The position numbers and the translations under genes are program-made. The notes under the pieces are model-generated. The model did not search any database. It was not told where the DNA came from and worked only from the letters and a program-made list of their open reading frames with translations. Below, one piece after another: positions 16,762-25,936 of a stretch of 64,000 nucleotides of DNA; positions within the stretch are counted from its first letter, which is position 1, and every line of letters begins with the position of its first letter. Source of the DNA: DATDIC01 sp963764525 (GTDB lineage Bacteria > Pseudomonadota > Alphaproteobacteria > Acetobacterales > Acetobacteraceae); the NCBI GenBank assembly GCA_963764525.1, contig CAVXTC010000029.1, positions 124,001-188,000 on the forward strand. The letters run 5' to 3'.

Positions 16762-19700
16762 GGCTCTGGCGGCTCACGCGCGGGCTGCGATGGCGGATCG
16801 CCGCGGCGGTGCTGCTGGGATTGCTGGCGCTGGCGGTTGGCATCGCCCGTTTCGCTTTCCTCGGCGGTTTTCTGGCCGGTGTGTTCCGCGGCGCCCCGGC
16901 GACTGCGCTGATCTGGCCGCTGGCCGCGGCCGCCGCGGCGATCCTGCTGCGCGCCTGGCTGGACGATTTGCGCACCATGATCGCACACCGCACGGCAACC
17001 CGTGTGCAGGAGGTGCTGCGCGGACGGCTGTACGACAAGATCGTCGCACTCGGTCCGGCCTGGTTCGGCGCCGAGCGCACCGGCGGCGTGATGCTGTCGA
17101 TGGTCGATGGTGTCGAGCAGTTGCAGACCTTCTTCGGCCAGTACCTGCCGCAGGTCGCCATCGCCGCCTTCGCTCCGGTGGCGATCTTCGTCTTCATCGC
17201 GTTCTGGGACCTGCCAGTCGCCTGCGTGATGCTGGCCGCCGCCCTGTTCACACTGGTACTGCCAGCGGTCACGCATAACCGCACCGGCACGGCCTCAGCC
17301 GAGCGACAGCGGGCGATGAAGGCGTTCGGGGAAGAATTCCTGGACGCGGTGCAGGGATTGCCCACGTTGAAGGCGTTCGGCCAGAGCGGGGCCTACGGGC
17401 GGATGCTCGGCGCCCGCGCGCGGGCGCTGTCGGACAGCACGCTCTGGGTGCTTTCGCTCAGCGTGGTCACGCGCGGCATCACGGACCTCGGCTGTGCGCT
17501 CGGCGCCGCCGCCGCATTGGCCCTGGGCGCCTGGCGCGTGCAGCACGGCGACATGAGCATGACCGCGCTGCTGATCGTGCTGATGGCCGGCACCGAGATT
17601 TTCCGCCCGCTGCGCGATCTGCGCACCGTGCTGCACCAGGGGATGAACGGACAATCGGCCGCTGCCGGCATCAACGCGCTGCTGGAAGCCCCGATCACCG
17701 CCCCACGTCCACCTGGCGTGCTGGCGAACGAGGTGTCCGTTTCACCCCTTCCGGAAGCGGGCGAGGTGGATGACCCCAGCATCGCCTTCGACTCCGTCAC
17801 CTTCGCCTATCCCGGTGGTCGAGCGCCGGCGCATCAGGCCCTGACCTTCGCCATCGCCGCCGGCGAGCGCGTCGGCATCGTCGGGCCGAGCGGGTCGGGC
17901 AAATCCTCCATCGTGCGGCTGCTGCTGCGTCTGTATGACCCGCAATCCGGCGCGGTGCGCATCGGCGGGCGGGATTTGCGCGCGCTCGATCCGGACGCCA
18001 TCCGGCGCCTGATCGCGGTCGTCGCACAAGATACCTATCTGTTCCACGGCACGGTCGAGGAAAACCTGCGACTCGGCCGGCCCGACGCAACCGAAGCCGA
18101 ACTGGTCGCCGCCGCCGCCGCCGCCAACGCCCACGAGTTCATCACCGCACTGCCGGACGGTTATCACACCATGATCGGTGAGCGCGGCACGCGCCTGTCA
18201 GGCGGACAGCGACAGCGCATCGCCATCGCCCGCGCCCTGTTGCGGGATTCCCCGATCCTGGTGCTGGATGAGGCGCTGTCCTCGGTCGATGCCGAGAACG
18301 AAGCGGTGATCCGGGCGGCGCTCGATCGGCTGATGACCGGGCGCACCACGCTGATCCTGGCGCATCGCCTGTCCAGCGTGATCGACGCCGACCGCATCCT
18401 GGTGCTGGAGGACGGACACGTCGCGGAAAGCGGCACGCACGCCGCGCTAATGGCGCGCCACGGCCCGTACCGGCGGCTGATGGGGCCGCAGGTTTCCGAG
18501 CGCCGTGAGGCTGCCGACGAACTGCCGGACCTGGCGCGAGCCGACCCCGCCGCGCCTGACGAAAGCCAGCCGATCGTCCGCGCGCTGGCCGACGACGCTG
18601 CCGAAATCGGCTGGCCGGATACCATCCGCACGCTGCTCGGGTTCATCCGGCCGTGGCGCGGCGCGCTGACGATCACCGTCCTGTGCGGCATCGGACGCGT
18701 CGCGACCTTCATCGGCGTGAGCGTCCTGGGTGCCCTGGTGATCGGCGCGGTGAGGGCCGGGCGGCCGACCGAGGCACTGGTGATCGGCCTGCTGGCCGCG
18801 GCGCCGGCAACCGGTCTGCTGCACTGGCTGGAATCCTGGCTCGCGCACTACATGGCGTACCAGTTGCTCGCTGATTTGCGGATCCGGTTTTTCGCCAAGC
18901 TCGACGCGCTGGCGCCCGCTTATCTGTTGAAGCGCCGGTCCGGCGATCTCGTTGCACTGGCCACCCAGGATGTCGAGACCGTCGAATATTTCTATGCGCA
19001 CACGGTGGCCCCGGCCTTCGTTGCGGTGCTGGTGCCTACCGCCGTGCTGGCGACGCTGGCAGCAGTCGCATGGCCGCTGGCGATCGCCCTGTTGCCGTTC
19101 CTGGCCTATGCCGGTGCCTCGCCGCTGCGCGGGCGCCGGCGCATCGATCGCCTGGCCTCGGCGGCGCGCGGGGCACTTGGTGAATTGGGCGCCCATGCCA
19201 CCGAGACGATCCAGGGCTTGGCCGAACTGACCGCGTTCGACGCCACGATACGGCGCCGCACCGGCTTCATGGACCTGGCGCGGCGCACTCAGGAGATGCG
19301 GCTGGCGTTGATGGGCGACCTGACGCGACAGACCGCCGGGCTGGAGGTGGCAACGGGTCTCGGCGGTCTTGCGGTGGCCGCGATCGGGGCGCCGCTGGTC
19401 GTGCATGGCTGGATCGGCCCGGCAATGCTGCCGCTGCTGATTTTGATTTCAATTGCCGCCTTCCTGCCGGTTTCGGAAATCGCCCAGGTGGGGCGCCAGC
19501 TTGCCGACACCATCGCCTCGACCCGCCGGCTGCACGTGGTCGAGTCCGAGCCGGTGCTGATCACCGATGGCGCGCTGACGCCGCCGCTGCAGCCGGGCGG
19601 ATCCAGTGTCGGCTTCGCCTCGGTACGGTTCACCTATCCCGGACGTCAGCGGGCGGCGCTGGATCACGTGACGTTCGATGTTGCCGGAGGATCGACGGTT

Positions 19701-20483
19701 GCGCTGGTGGGACCTTCGGGGGCCGGCAAGACGACGATCGCCAACCTGCTGCTGCGGTTCTGGGACCCGGAGTCCGGTTCCATCCGCATCGACCGGCATG
19801 ATCTGCGCGACCTGACGCTGGACGGGCTGCGCGGCCGGATCGCTTTGGTGGCGCAGGATACTTACCTGTTCAACGATACGCTGGAGGCAAACGTCCGGCT
19901 GGCCCGCCCGGATGCCTCGCCGGACGATGTCGGGCGGGCGTTGCGCCGGGCGGCGCTGGCCGACTTCGTTGCCGGACTGCCGGAGGGGCTGGCGACGCGC
20001 GTAGGCGAACGGGGCGTGCAGCTTTCCGGCGGTCAGCGCCAGCGCATCGCGATCGCCCGGGCGTTCCTGAAGGACGCGCCGATCCTGGTGCTGGACGAGG
20101 CGACCTCGCATCTGGACACGATCAGCGAGCAGGCAGTGCGGGCGGCGCTGGATACGTTGATGACAGACCGCACGACGATCGTGGTGGCGCACCGGCTTTC
20201 GACGATCCGGCACGCCGATCTGATCGTCGTGCTGGACGCCGGACGGGTGATCGAGGCGGGCAGCCACGCCGAGCTGGTTGCCCGGCGTGGCGCTTATGCA
20301 CGGCTGGTGGAACGGCAGATGGCCGGGCGTGGCGTTGCGGGCGTGAGGCGGCGGGATCAGGCGGCCGGCCGGCGCCTGCGAATCAGCGCCAGACCGAGCA
20401 GCCCCGACCCGAGTACCAGCAGCGGCGCCGGCTCGGGCACCCTGGTCAGGAAGCCGATCGTGTTGCCGTTTGCGGCAGTATAG
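16746..20483 (+). CDS. Fused ABC exporter, CydD-CydC-like (two membrane and two ATPase domains in one chain)
   Basis: The open frame is 1245 residues. The first half has six spans (about 1-310) and an ATPase with Walker A GPSGSGKSS (about 379), LSGGQRQR (about 484) and LVLDEALSS. The second half has a further membrane domain (about 630-940) and an ATPase with Walker A GPSGAGKTT (about 988), LSGGQRQR (about 1092) and LVLDEATSH. The first half resembles CydD and the second CydC, the heterodimer that exports cysteine and glutathione to the periplasm. The last ~47 residues overlap the convergent PEP-CTERM gene and look like read-through: a TGA lies one base out of frame near 20345. It could instead be a generic lipid/drug exporter. 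Confidence 0.85.
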   Translation: MHFDLRLWRLTRGLRWRIAAAVLLGLLALAVGIARFAFLGGFLAGVFRGAPATALIWPLAAAAAAILLRAWLDDLRTMIAHRTATRVQEVLRGRLYDKIVALGPAWFGAERTGGVMLSMVDGVEQLQTFFGQYLPQVAIAAFAPVAIFVFIAFWDLPVACVMLAAALFTLVLPAVTHNRTGTASAERQRAMKAFGEEFLDAVQGLPTLKAFGQSGAYGRMLGARARALSDSTLWVLSLSVVTRGITDLGCALGAAAALALGAWRVQHGDMSMTALLIVLMAGTEIFRPLRDLRTVLHQGMNGQSAAAGINALLEAPITAPRPPGVLANEVSVSPLPEAGEVDDPSIAFDSVTFAYPGGRAPAHQALTFAIAAGERVGIVGPSGSGKSSIVRLLLRLYDPQSGAVRIGGRDLRALDPDAIRRLIAVVAQDTYLFHGTVEENLRLGRPDATEAELVAAAAAANAHEFITALPDGYHTMIGERGTRLSGGQRQRIAIARALLRDSPILVLDEALSSVDAENEAVIRAALDRLMTGRTTLILAHRLSSVIDADRILVLEDGHVAESGTHAALMARHGPYRRLMGPQVSERREAADELPDLARADPAAPDESQPIVRALADDAAEIGWPDTIRTLLGFIRPWRGALTITVLCGIGRVATFIGVSVLGALVIGAVRAGRPTEALVIGLLAAAPATGLLHWLESWLAHYMAYQLLADLRIRFFAKLDALAPAYLLKRRSGDLVALATQDVETVEYFYAHTVAPAFVAVLVPTAVLATLAAVAWPLAIALLPFLAYAGASPLRGRRRIDRLASAARGALGELGAHATETIQGLAELTAFDATIRRRTGFMDLARRTQEMRLALMGDLTRQTAGLEVATGLGGLAVAAIGAPLVVHGWIGPAMLPLLILISIAAFLPVSEIAQVGRQLADTIASTRRLHVVESEPVLITDGALTPPLQPGGSSVGFASVRFTYPGRQRAALDHVTFDVAGGSTVALVGPSGAGKTTIANLLLRFWDPESGSIRIDRHDLRDLTLDGLRGRIALVAQDTYLFNDTLEANVRLARPDASPDDVGRALRRAALADFVAGLPEGLATRVGERGVQLSGGQRQRIAIARAFLKDAPILVLDEATSHLDTISEQAVRAALDTLMTDRTTIVVAHRLSTIRHADLIVVLDAGRVIEAGSHAELVARRGAYARLVERQMAGRGVAGVRRRDQAAGRRLRISARPSSPDPSTSSGAGSGTLVRKPIVLPFAAV

Positions 20484-21317
20484 AAGCCGACGACCTGGCC
20501 CTTGTCGTTGATGCCGTTGGCGGTCGTCGCGGTGGCGCCGGGCGGGTTGAGCGTCGTGAAGACGCCGTTCGTTGTCGAAGAAGCCGAACATCTCGCCATT
20601 CAGGATATAGTCACCGACGATCTCACCCAGATCGTTGATCCCGAGCGCCTGGGTGGACGCCGATCCGGGGAACTGGAAGGAAGAGATCATACCTCCCTTG
20701 TCCTCGAACGCCGAGAAATCGCCGGCCGCGTCGTATTGATAGAAACCGACGACGGTCCCCGCGTTGTTCACACCGGTGGCCTGGCTGTTGAAGTTCGCCG
20801 GCAGCAGGGCGTTGATATTCGTGTAGGTGGCCGCCGGCCAATCGAGAATGCCTGCTGTCCCGGTCGCGCCGGTGACGTCAGTAAACGACGAATAGCCGGC
20901 GATTTCGGTGCCGCGTGGTTGATGCCGAGCAACTGGTTGAACACCGATCCCGTTTGATCGACCGTTGTGGAAAGCTCCGCCGAACGGTTTGAAGAACCCG
21001 TGGTTGACGCCCGCGGAATCGACGTAGAAGCCAACCGTGTCGCCGGCGCTGTCGATGCCGATCACCTGGGTTCCGCCGGTCGCGCCAGGGAAGTTCTCGC
21101 GGGAGAAGTTCGCCGATCCGTATGGCGGAGGCAGCACGAAGCCATTGAAGATGCTGGCGTTGCCGTAACCCGCGATAACGCCGGAATCATTGATCCCCAG
21201 CGCCTGGGTGAAGGTCGGGTTCAGCGGGTCGATGATGTTGAGGTAGGCGGCGTGGGCGGACCCGGCGGCGGCGGACAGCAATGCAGCCGCACCAAGGGCA
21301 GATCGGATGTGGTTCAT
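20357..21317 (-). CDS. PEP-CTERM protein with HAF-type repeats, three frame breaks
   Basis: A signal peptide (1-23, ending GSAHAA) is followed by at least five copies of a repeat with consensus GIN..G.IVGxY: ALGINDSGVIAGYG, VIGIDSAGDTVGFY, ATGVNNAGTVVGFY, ALGINDLGEIVGDY and NGINDKGQVVGFY. The protein ends with VPEPAPLLVLGSGLLGLALIRRRR, a full PEP-CTERM signal. Frame breaks fall near 20985, 20925 and 20577; the restored protein is about 320 residues. HAF-repeat proteins are extracellular and form beta-structures. The role is unknown, but export and exosortase cleavage are expected. It is convergent with the ABC exporter. Confidence 0.7.
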
Positions 21318-21429
21318 GTCGTTGCGTCTCCTTGCAGTGATCGGAAGCGGGTTCGGGGAACGTCGCTCCGGTCGCGAAACGCGGGTATGATTTGACTCAC
21401 ACCAAGCGCCCGGGCCTCTGACGCTTGGA

Positions 21430-21570
21430 TCGTCACTCCCCGCGACCCTCAGTCGTCATTCCCGCGACCCTCACGGGTCATTCCCGCGAAAGCGGGAACC
21501 CAGGCGTACGGCTCCGATGTTGCCGGCGAGCCTGGGTTCCCGCTTTCGCGGGAATGCCGATGGAAGGGTC
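21430..21570. repeat. Cluster of HSREGG-type palindromic repeats
   Basis: Two facing copies of CATTCCCGCGAAAGCGGGAA lie at 21478-21501 and 21535-21556, with truncated copies (CGTCATTCCCGCGACCCTCA) just before. The pair can fold into a long hairpin. The whole stretch 21318-21851 between the HAF protein and the flavin reductase holds no gene that I can support; it is repeat and degenerate repeat. Confidence 0.8.
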
Positions 21571-21851
21571 ATGTCGTTTCGTCGCCTGATATTACACCAG
21601 AACGGTTTCGGGAGTACTCTGGTCTGCTCGGGCCGTTACCTTCCCGTCTGCGCGGGGAACGACGATCGAGACGACTGGCATGGTTCCAAAGCTTCGGCAA
21701 CGTGGCCGGGACGCACGATAAGTGCCTGCGATTGCGCCGGAGTCGAGTGAAGATTACCGGCAGGCAATCACTGTATCGTGACGATCGCTTGCCGAACGCC
21801 ACGATTTCGTCTCAAATCATGCGACACGGCATCGGCGGCGAATATCACCGA

Positions 21852-22358
21852 TCAGCCGCCCCGGCTAATGCGATGATAACCGCGCGCGTAGTAGATCAGC
21901 CCTTCATGCACGGAGCCCAATTGCACCGCCTCGACGATGCAGAAGAATACGTCGTGGGTGCCGACCTCCACCGCCTTGTCGATCCGGCAATCGAACGCCA
22001 CCGCCGCGTCCTGCAAAACGGGAGCGCCCGTCGCCAATGTGTACCAATATCCGGAATCGAACCGGGCGTCCATCGAATGACTGGTCAGCCCGGCAAACAC
22101 CGGCGACATGTCCTCCTGTCCACCGGTCAACGTATTGACGCAAACGACACCGTTTGCCTTCAACGCGGCGTACGAATCGTTGCTGCGGTTGGCGCAGATC
22201 AGCAGGGTCGGCGGCGTGTCGGTCACGCTGCACACCGCCGAGGCGGTGAACCCGGCGCGCCCGCCCGGCCCGGCGGTCGTGATCACGTTCACCGCCGCGC
22301 CGAGCCGCGCCATGGCCTCCCGATAGTCGTCCCTGCTGACCGGCACCGCGGTCTCCAT
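21852..22358 (-). CDS. Flavin reductase (HpaC/RutF-like)
   Basis: 168 residues from ATG 22358. It shows the flavin reductase-like split-barrel: MARLGAAVNVITTAGPGGRAGFTASAVCSVTDTPP at the start, LLICANRSNDSY, CVNTLTGGQ, and GTHDVFFCIVEAVQ near the end. Such proteins use NAD(P)H to reduce free FMN or FAD for a two-component monooxygenase. A luciferase-like monooxygenase lies on the same strand at 31.3-32.3 kb and is a possible partner. The gene is last in a minus-strand run with three amidohydrolases. Confidence 0.85.
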   Translation of the reverse strand: METAVPVSRDDYREAMARLGAAVNVITTAGPGGRAGFTASAVCSVTDTPPTLLICANRSNDSYAALKANGVVCVNTLTGGQEDMSPVFAGLTSHSMDARFDSGYWYTLATGAPVLQDAAVAFDCRIDKAVEVGTHDVFFCIVEAVQLGSVHEGLIYYARGYHRISRGG

Positions 22359-22387
22359 CGGCCGGAGCAGGCCAGTATGGCCCGATC

Positions 22388-23497
22388 CTACCGTCCGTAA
22401 ACCGCCCGCGCGTTGTCGCGGAAGAACTGGCACCGCTCGGTGTCGGAGACCGGCAGCGGCAGCGCCTGGTCGGGATTGTCGAAATCCCAGTGCGGGTAAT
22501 CGGAGGCATACAGCAGCCGATCCCAGCCGACCCAGCGGATCAGGTCCAGCACGTGCTCGCGCGGCTGCGGTTCTTCCATCGGCTGCGTGGTCAGCCAGAC
22601 CTGGGTTCGGATGTAGTCGGACGGCAGGCGTTTGGCCTCGGGCGTTTCGTCGCGCATCCGCCGCCACAGTTTGTCGAGCCGCCAGCACAGCGCCGGCAGC
22701 CAGCCGAAACCGCCTTCGATCATGACGAATTTCAGGCCGGGGAGGCGTTGGAACAGGCCGTCCAGCACCATGCTGGCAAGATGCGCCTGGAAGGCCTGGG
22801 CGTGCGCCAGCATGTCTTCCAGGTAGAAGCTCGGCCAGCCGCTACCGGTCGCCGGATGACCGGCGAAACCGAAGGCGTGCATGGCGACGGGGATGTTTGC
22901 CGCCGCGGCGGCCTCGAAGATCGGGCGGTAGCGGCGGGCGCCGAGTGGCTCGGCGGTGCGGCTCATGAGCAGGACGTGGCCGAAGCCATCGATCGCCGCA
23001 CAGCGTTCAATCTCCGCGGCGGCGGCCGGCGGGTCCTCGTAGTTCACCACGATCGACGCGCGCAGCCGCGGTTCCGGGCGCACCAGATGCTCGATCTGCC
23101 AGTCGTTCATCGCCCGGCTGACCGCGTTGCCGAGATCGGCGTTCATGAAGTTCTGGCTCGGCTGCGGTGGGTTGATCAGGCCGAGTTCGACGTTGAACGC
23201 GTCCAGGTGCTGGGCGCGGGTGAAGTCGAGATTGCTGCCGGGCGGCGATCCGTCCGGCGGCCAGGCATCGCGGCGGGCGGCCATGGGGGCGGATTTCGGG
23301 AAGGCCGGCGCGCCGTCGGCATAGCCGGTGCGGTGCGCCATCCCGTAGGTCTCGATGTGCTGCCGCCAGCGCGCCGGCAGGTACGGATAAAGGTCGCGCA
23401 TGGAACGCGGCCCGAGATGCAGGTCGCAATCGGCGATCGCCACCCGGCTGGCGGTTGCTGGGATTGCGGCCCGCAGGTCGCGCAGTTCGACATTCAT
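22388..23497 (-). CDS. Amidohydrolase 2 family metal-dependent hydrolase, paralogue 3
   Basis: 369 residues, TIM-barrel amidohydrolase (PF04909 type). N-terminal metal motif VAIADCDLHLGPRS, then IPVAMHAFGF, KFVMIEGGFGWLPALCWRLD, and the C-terminal aspartate strand LLYASDYPHWDFDNP. It aligns along its length with the two upstream genes, so this is a tandem family. Known members include decarboxylases and hydrolases of aromatic or ring-cleavage acids. The reaction here cannot be fixed. It is 15 bp from the previous gene and 29 bp from the reductase. Confidence 0.85.
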   Translation of the reverse strand: MNVELRDLRAAIPATASRVAIADCDLHLGPRSMRDLYPYLPARWRQHIETYGMAHRTGYADGAPAFPKSAPMAARRDAWPPDGSPPGSNLDFTRAQHLDAFNVELGLINPPQPSQNFMNADLGNAVSRAMNDWQIEHLVRPEPRLRASIVVNYEDPPAAAAEIERCAAIDGFGHVLLMSRTAEPLGARRYRPIFEAAAAANIPVAMHAFGFAGHPATGSGWPSFYLEDMLAHAQAFQAHLASMVLDGLFQRLPGLKFVMIEGGFGWLPALCWRLDKLWRRMRDETPEAKRLPSDYIRTQVWLTTQPMEEPQPREHVLDLIRWVGWDRLLYASDYPHWDFDNPDQALPLPVSDTERCQFFRDNARAVYGR

Positions 23498-23512
23498 CGC
23501 GCGGGGCTCCGT

Positions 23513-24616
23513 TCAGCGGAAGTGGTACACGGCCATCGCGTTATCCCGCAGGATCATGCGTTCCTCCTGCTCGGAGAACCGGATGCGGAACGCCTGCCTG
23601 GGATCGTCGTAGTCCCAGTGCGGGTAGTCGCTGGAATAGACGATGCGGTCCCAGCCGATCCAGTCGAACACCTGGCGCAGGTCTTCGGGATTTTCGGGTT
23701 CTTCGACCGGCTGCGTGGCGAACCAGATGTTGCTGCGCAGGTATTCGGACGGCAGGCGCTTCAGCGGCGCTTCGTCGCGCATCTTCTTCCAGTGATTGTC
23801 GAGCCGCCACGCCAAATTCGGTCCCCAGGCGAAACCGCCCTCGATCAACACGACCTTCAGTCCGGGGAATGCCTCGAACACGCCTTCCAGGATCAGGCTG
23901 GCGGCCTGGTTCTGCATCGAGTGGACCAGCATGTGGTGGTCCTCGATGTAGAATTGCGGCCAGCCGCCGGCCGACGGCGCGCTGCTTTGGGTGCCGCCGA
24001 TATGCAGGCCGATCGACAGGTTGTTGGCCTGGGCGGCGGCGAAGATCGGCCAATAGCGCTTGCGCCCGAGCGGCTCGGTGGTCTTGGAGCCAAGCTGGAT
24101 CTGCGCGAAAGCGGGATCGCCGGCACGGAGCTCGATCTCCTTGATGGAGCCTTCCGGGTCGTCCTGCGGCACCAGGATGGAGGCGCGCAACCGCGGCTCC
24201 GGCACGTAGAAGGTCTGCTTCTGCCATTCGTTCATGGCGGTGCAGAAAGCCGCCGCGGCATCATGGTTGCGGGCGATATTGGCGTTCAGCAGCGGTTCCA
24301 GCACGCCGAACGCGATGTTGTTGGCATCCAGGTGCTGCTCGCGCATGAACGCCACGTCGGAGCCCGGCAGCCCGCCGCCCGGCGGCCAGGCGTCGCGCCG
24401 ACAGGTGTTCGGCGAGAAGCGCGGATAGGTACCGCGCGCCGCATACGGGCCGCAGACGAACTTGTCGTATTCGGACAGGTATTTCCGCCAGCGCGCCGAC
24501 AGATACGGATCGAGGTCGCGCGGCGTCTTCATGTAAGGATGGATGTCGGTGTCGATGATACCGATGCGCGCATCTGCGTCGGGCCGGCGGTCCAGGACGT
24601 CCGCGGTCATACTCAC
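23513..24616 (-). CDS. Amidohydrolase 2 family metal-dependent hydrolase, paralogue 2
   Basis: 367 residues. Motifs: IGIIDTDIHPYMK (first metal strand), LSIGLHIGG (metal histidine), KVVLIEGGFAWGPNLAWRLD and IVYSSDYPHWDYDDP. The first metal motif is DTDIH rather than the DxHxH of many relatives, a feature shared by all three tandem copies. Its start overlaps the stop of the upstream copy by 4 bp (ATGA), so the pair is translationally coupled. Confidence 0.85.
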   Translation of the reverse strand: MSMTADVLDRRPDADARIGIIDTDIHPYMKTPRDLDPYLSARWRKYLSEYDKFVCGPYAARGTYPRFSPNTCRRDAWPPGGGLPGSDVAFMREQHLDANNIAFGVLEPLLNANIARNHDAAAAFCTAMNEWQKQTFYVPEPRLRASILVPQDDPEGSIKEIELRAGDPAFAQIQLGSKTTEPLGRKRYWPIFAAAQANNLSIGLHIGGTQSSAPSAGGWPQFYIEDHHMLVHSMQNQAASLILEGVFEAFPGLKVVLIEGGFAWGPNLAWRLDNHWKKMRDEAPLKRLPSEYLRSNIWFATQPVEEPENPEDLRQVFDWIGWDRIVYSSDYPHWDYDDPRQAFRIRFSEQEERMILRDNAMAVYHFR

Positions 24617-25686
24617 TGCACGGTCTCCTTGAGACGGGGATAGGTAGCAAGCGGGTTGTCGTGCCGCATCTTGCGGATCAGTCCCGGGTTGAGCCCGGGC
24701 GGCAGCGGGTCGTCGCCCTCGAACTGCCAGTGCGGATAGTCGGTGGCGAACAGCAGCATCTCGTCCGAACCGATCTGATTGATGATGCGGTCAAGTGATT
24801 TGGGGTCCGGCGGCGCGTCGATCGGCTGCGCGGTCAGGCGTATCTGGCGGCGGATGGTGTCGGCCGGGGATTCCTTTACCCAGGGCACTTCGGCGCGCAC
24901 GCCGCGCCAGGTCTTGATGGCGCGCCAGATGAAGCCGGGCATCCAGGTGACGCCGGATTCGATCAGCACCACGCGCAAGGACGGGAATTTCACGAAGATG
25001 CCGTTGGAGATCAGGCTGAGAAGCTGATCCTCAAACGTTTGCTGGTGGGCGACGTAGTCGTGCAGGAAGTGGCTCGGCCAGCCGGTGGAGGTCGGCGTGT
25101 AGCGATACATGCTGCCGGCGTGCAGGCCGATCGGCAGGTTATGGCGGACCGCCGCTTCGTAGATCGGCCAGTAATAGCTGCGTCCCAGCATCATCTCGCA
25201 CGCCACCGGCATCAGCACCTGCACGAAACGCTTGTCGGGCGCCTTGCGTTCGATTTCTTCGGCGGCGAGCAACGGGGCCTGCGCCGGCACCACGATGGAG
25301 GCGCGCAGGCGGGGTTCCTTGTCCAGCCAGTGTTCGGCGATCCAGTCGTTCACCGCCGAGCAGATCGCCGCGCCCATGGATTCGCTGACGGCGATCTGGC
25401 CGCCATAGATCGTGTTGCAGATGGCGACGCCAAGATTGAACGGATCGAGCGCCTGCGTGCGCATCGCGTCCAGGCTGGTGCCGGGCTTTCCTTTCGCCGG
25501 CCGCCAGTCGGCGCGGCAGGTGATCGGCGCACCTGGCGGGTAGCTTTGCAGGTCCAGCCCGTCGATCCCGCGGGCGACAAAGGATTCCTGCCAGAATTCA
25601 TCCATGTAGGGCAGCAGGGTCTTCACGTCGGGCACCGATGGATGGATATCGCAATCGATCACGCTGCTGCCGGCGAGGTCGTTCAT
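24613..25686 (-). CDS. Amidohydrolase 2 family metal-dependent hydrolase, paralogue 1
   Basis: 357 residues, first of the tandem set. Motifs: VIDCDIHPSVPD, LPIGLHAGSMYRY, RVVLIESGVTWMPGFIWR and LLFATDYPHWQFEGD. It is the most diverged of the three in the middle third, which may reflect a different substrate or a non-identical subunit in a hetero-oligomer. The 250-bp gap upstream would hold the promoter of the block; it also contains a DUF5615 gene fragment. Confidence 0.85.
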   Translation of the reverse strand: MNDLAGSSVIDCDIHPSVPDVKTLLPYMDEFWQESFVARGIDGLDLQSYPPGAPITCRADWRPAKGKPGTSLDAMRTQALDPFNLGVAICNTIYGGQIAVSESMGAAICSAVNDWIAEHWLDKEPRLRASIVVPAQAPLLAAEEIERKAPDKRFVQVLMPVACEMMLGRSYYWPIYEAAVRHNLPIGLHAGSMYRYTPTSTGWPSHFLHDYVAHQQTFEDQLLSLISNGIFVKFPSLRVVLIESGVTWMPGFIWRAIKTWRGVRAEVPWVKESPADTIRRQIRLTAQPIDAPPDPKSLDRIINQIGSDEMLLFATDYPHWQFEGDDPLPPGLNPGLIRKMRHDNPLATYPRLKETVQ

Positions 25687-25739
25687 CGTGGTGTCTCCAT
25701 GCGAACGAAGGTAGAATTACGGCGGGGGAAGGTCAAACT

Positions 25740-25900
25740 TTACGGCTCGCGCAAAGCACGCAACTTCATCAGGCTCACGTCCCACACCCTCTTTTCGAGT
25801 GCGTATTACAAATCGGCCGTGCTCGCCGGTGACCGCAATCAGGGAATTGAAATCCGTGTCGAGCGTAACGCGAATGCGCGCCTCGGCCCGTTGCACGCCT
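25740..25900 (-). pseudogene. DUF5615 (PIN-like) gene fragment, middle part only
   Basis: Reading leftwards gives AEARIRVTLDTDFNSLIAV and then GEHGRFVIRTRKEGV. This matches the central block of DUF5615 proteins (VTLDxDF..LLAxxG...PSVIRIR.EG). The first and last thirds of the family are missing and no start codon fits. It is a remnant of a VapC-like toxin gene. A second remnant, holding the complementary N- and C-terminal parts, lies at 27.46-27.74 kb on the same strand. Confidence 0.5.
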
Positions 25901-25936
25901 TCGGCACCGCATTCGCTGGCGGCCGCGCCATTCGGC

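Noticed and set aside
20345..20483. C-terminal 47-residue domain on the ABC exporter
   Set aside because: The segment is the complement of the PEP-CTERM gene end and has no transporter-like sequence. A stop lies one base out of frame.
22490..24643. Plus-strand open frame of 717 codons opposite the amidohydrolases
   Set aside because: Antisense of two clear TIM-barrel genes; composition is typical of a shadow frame.
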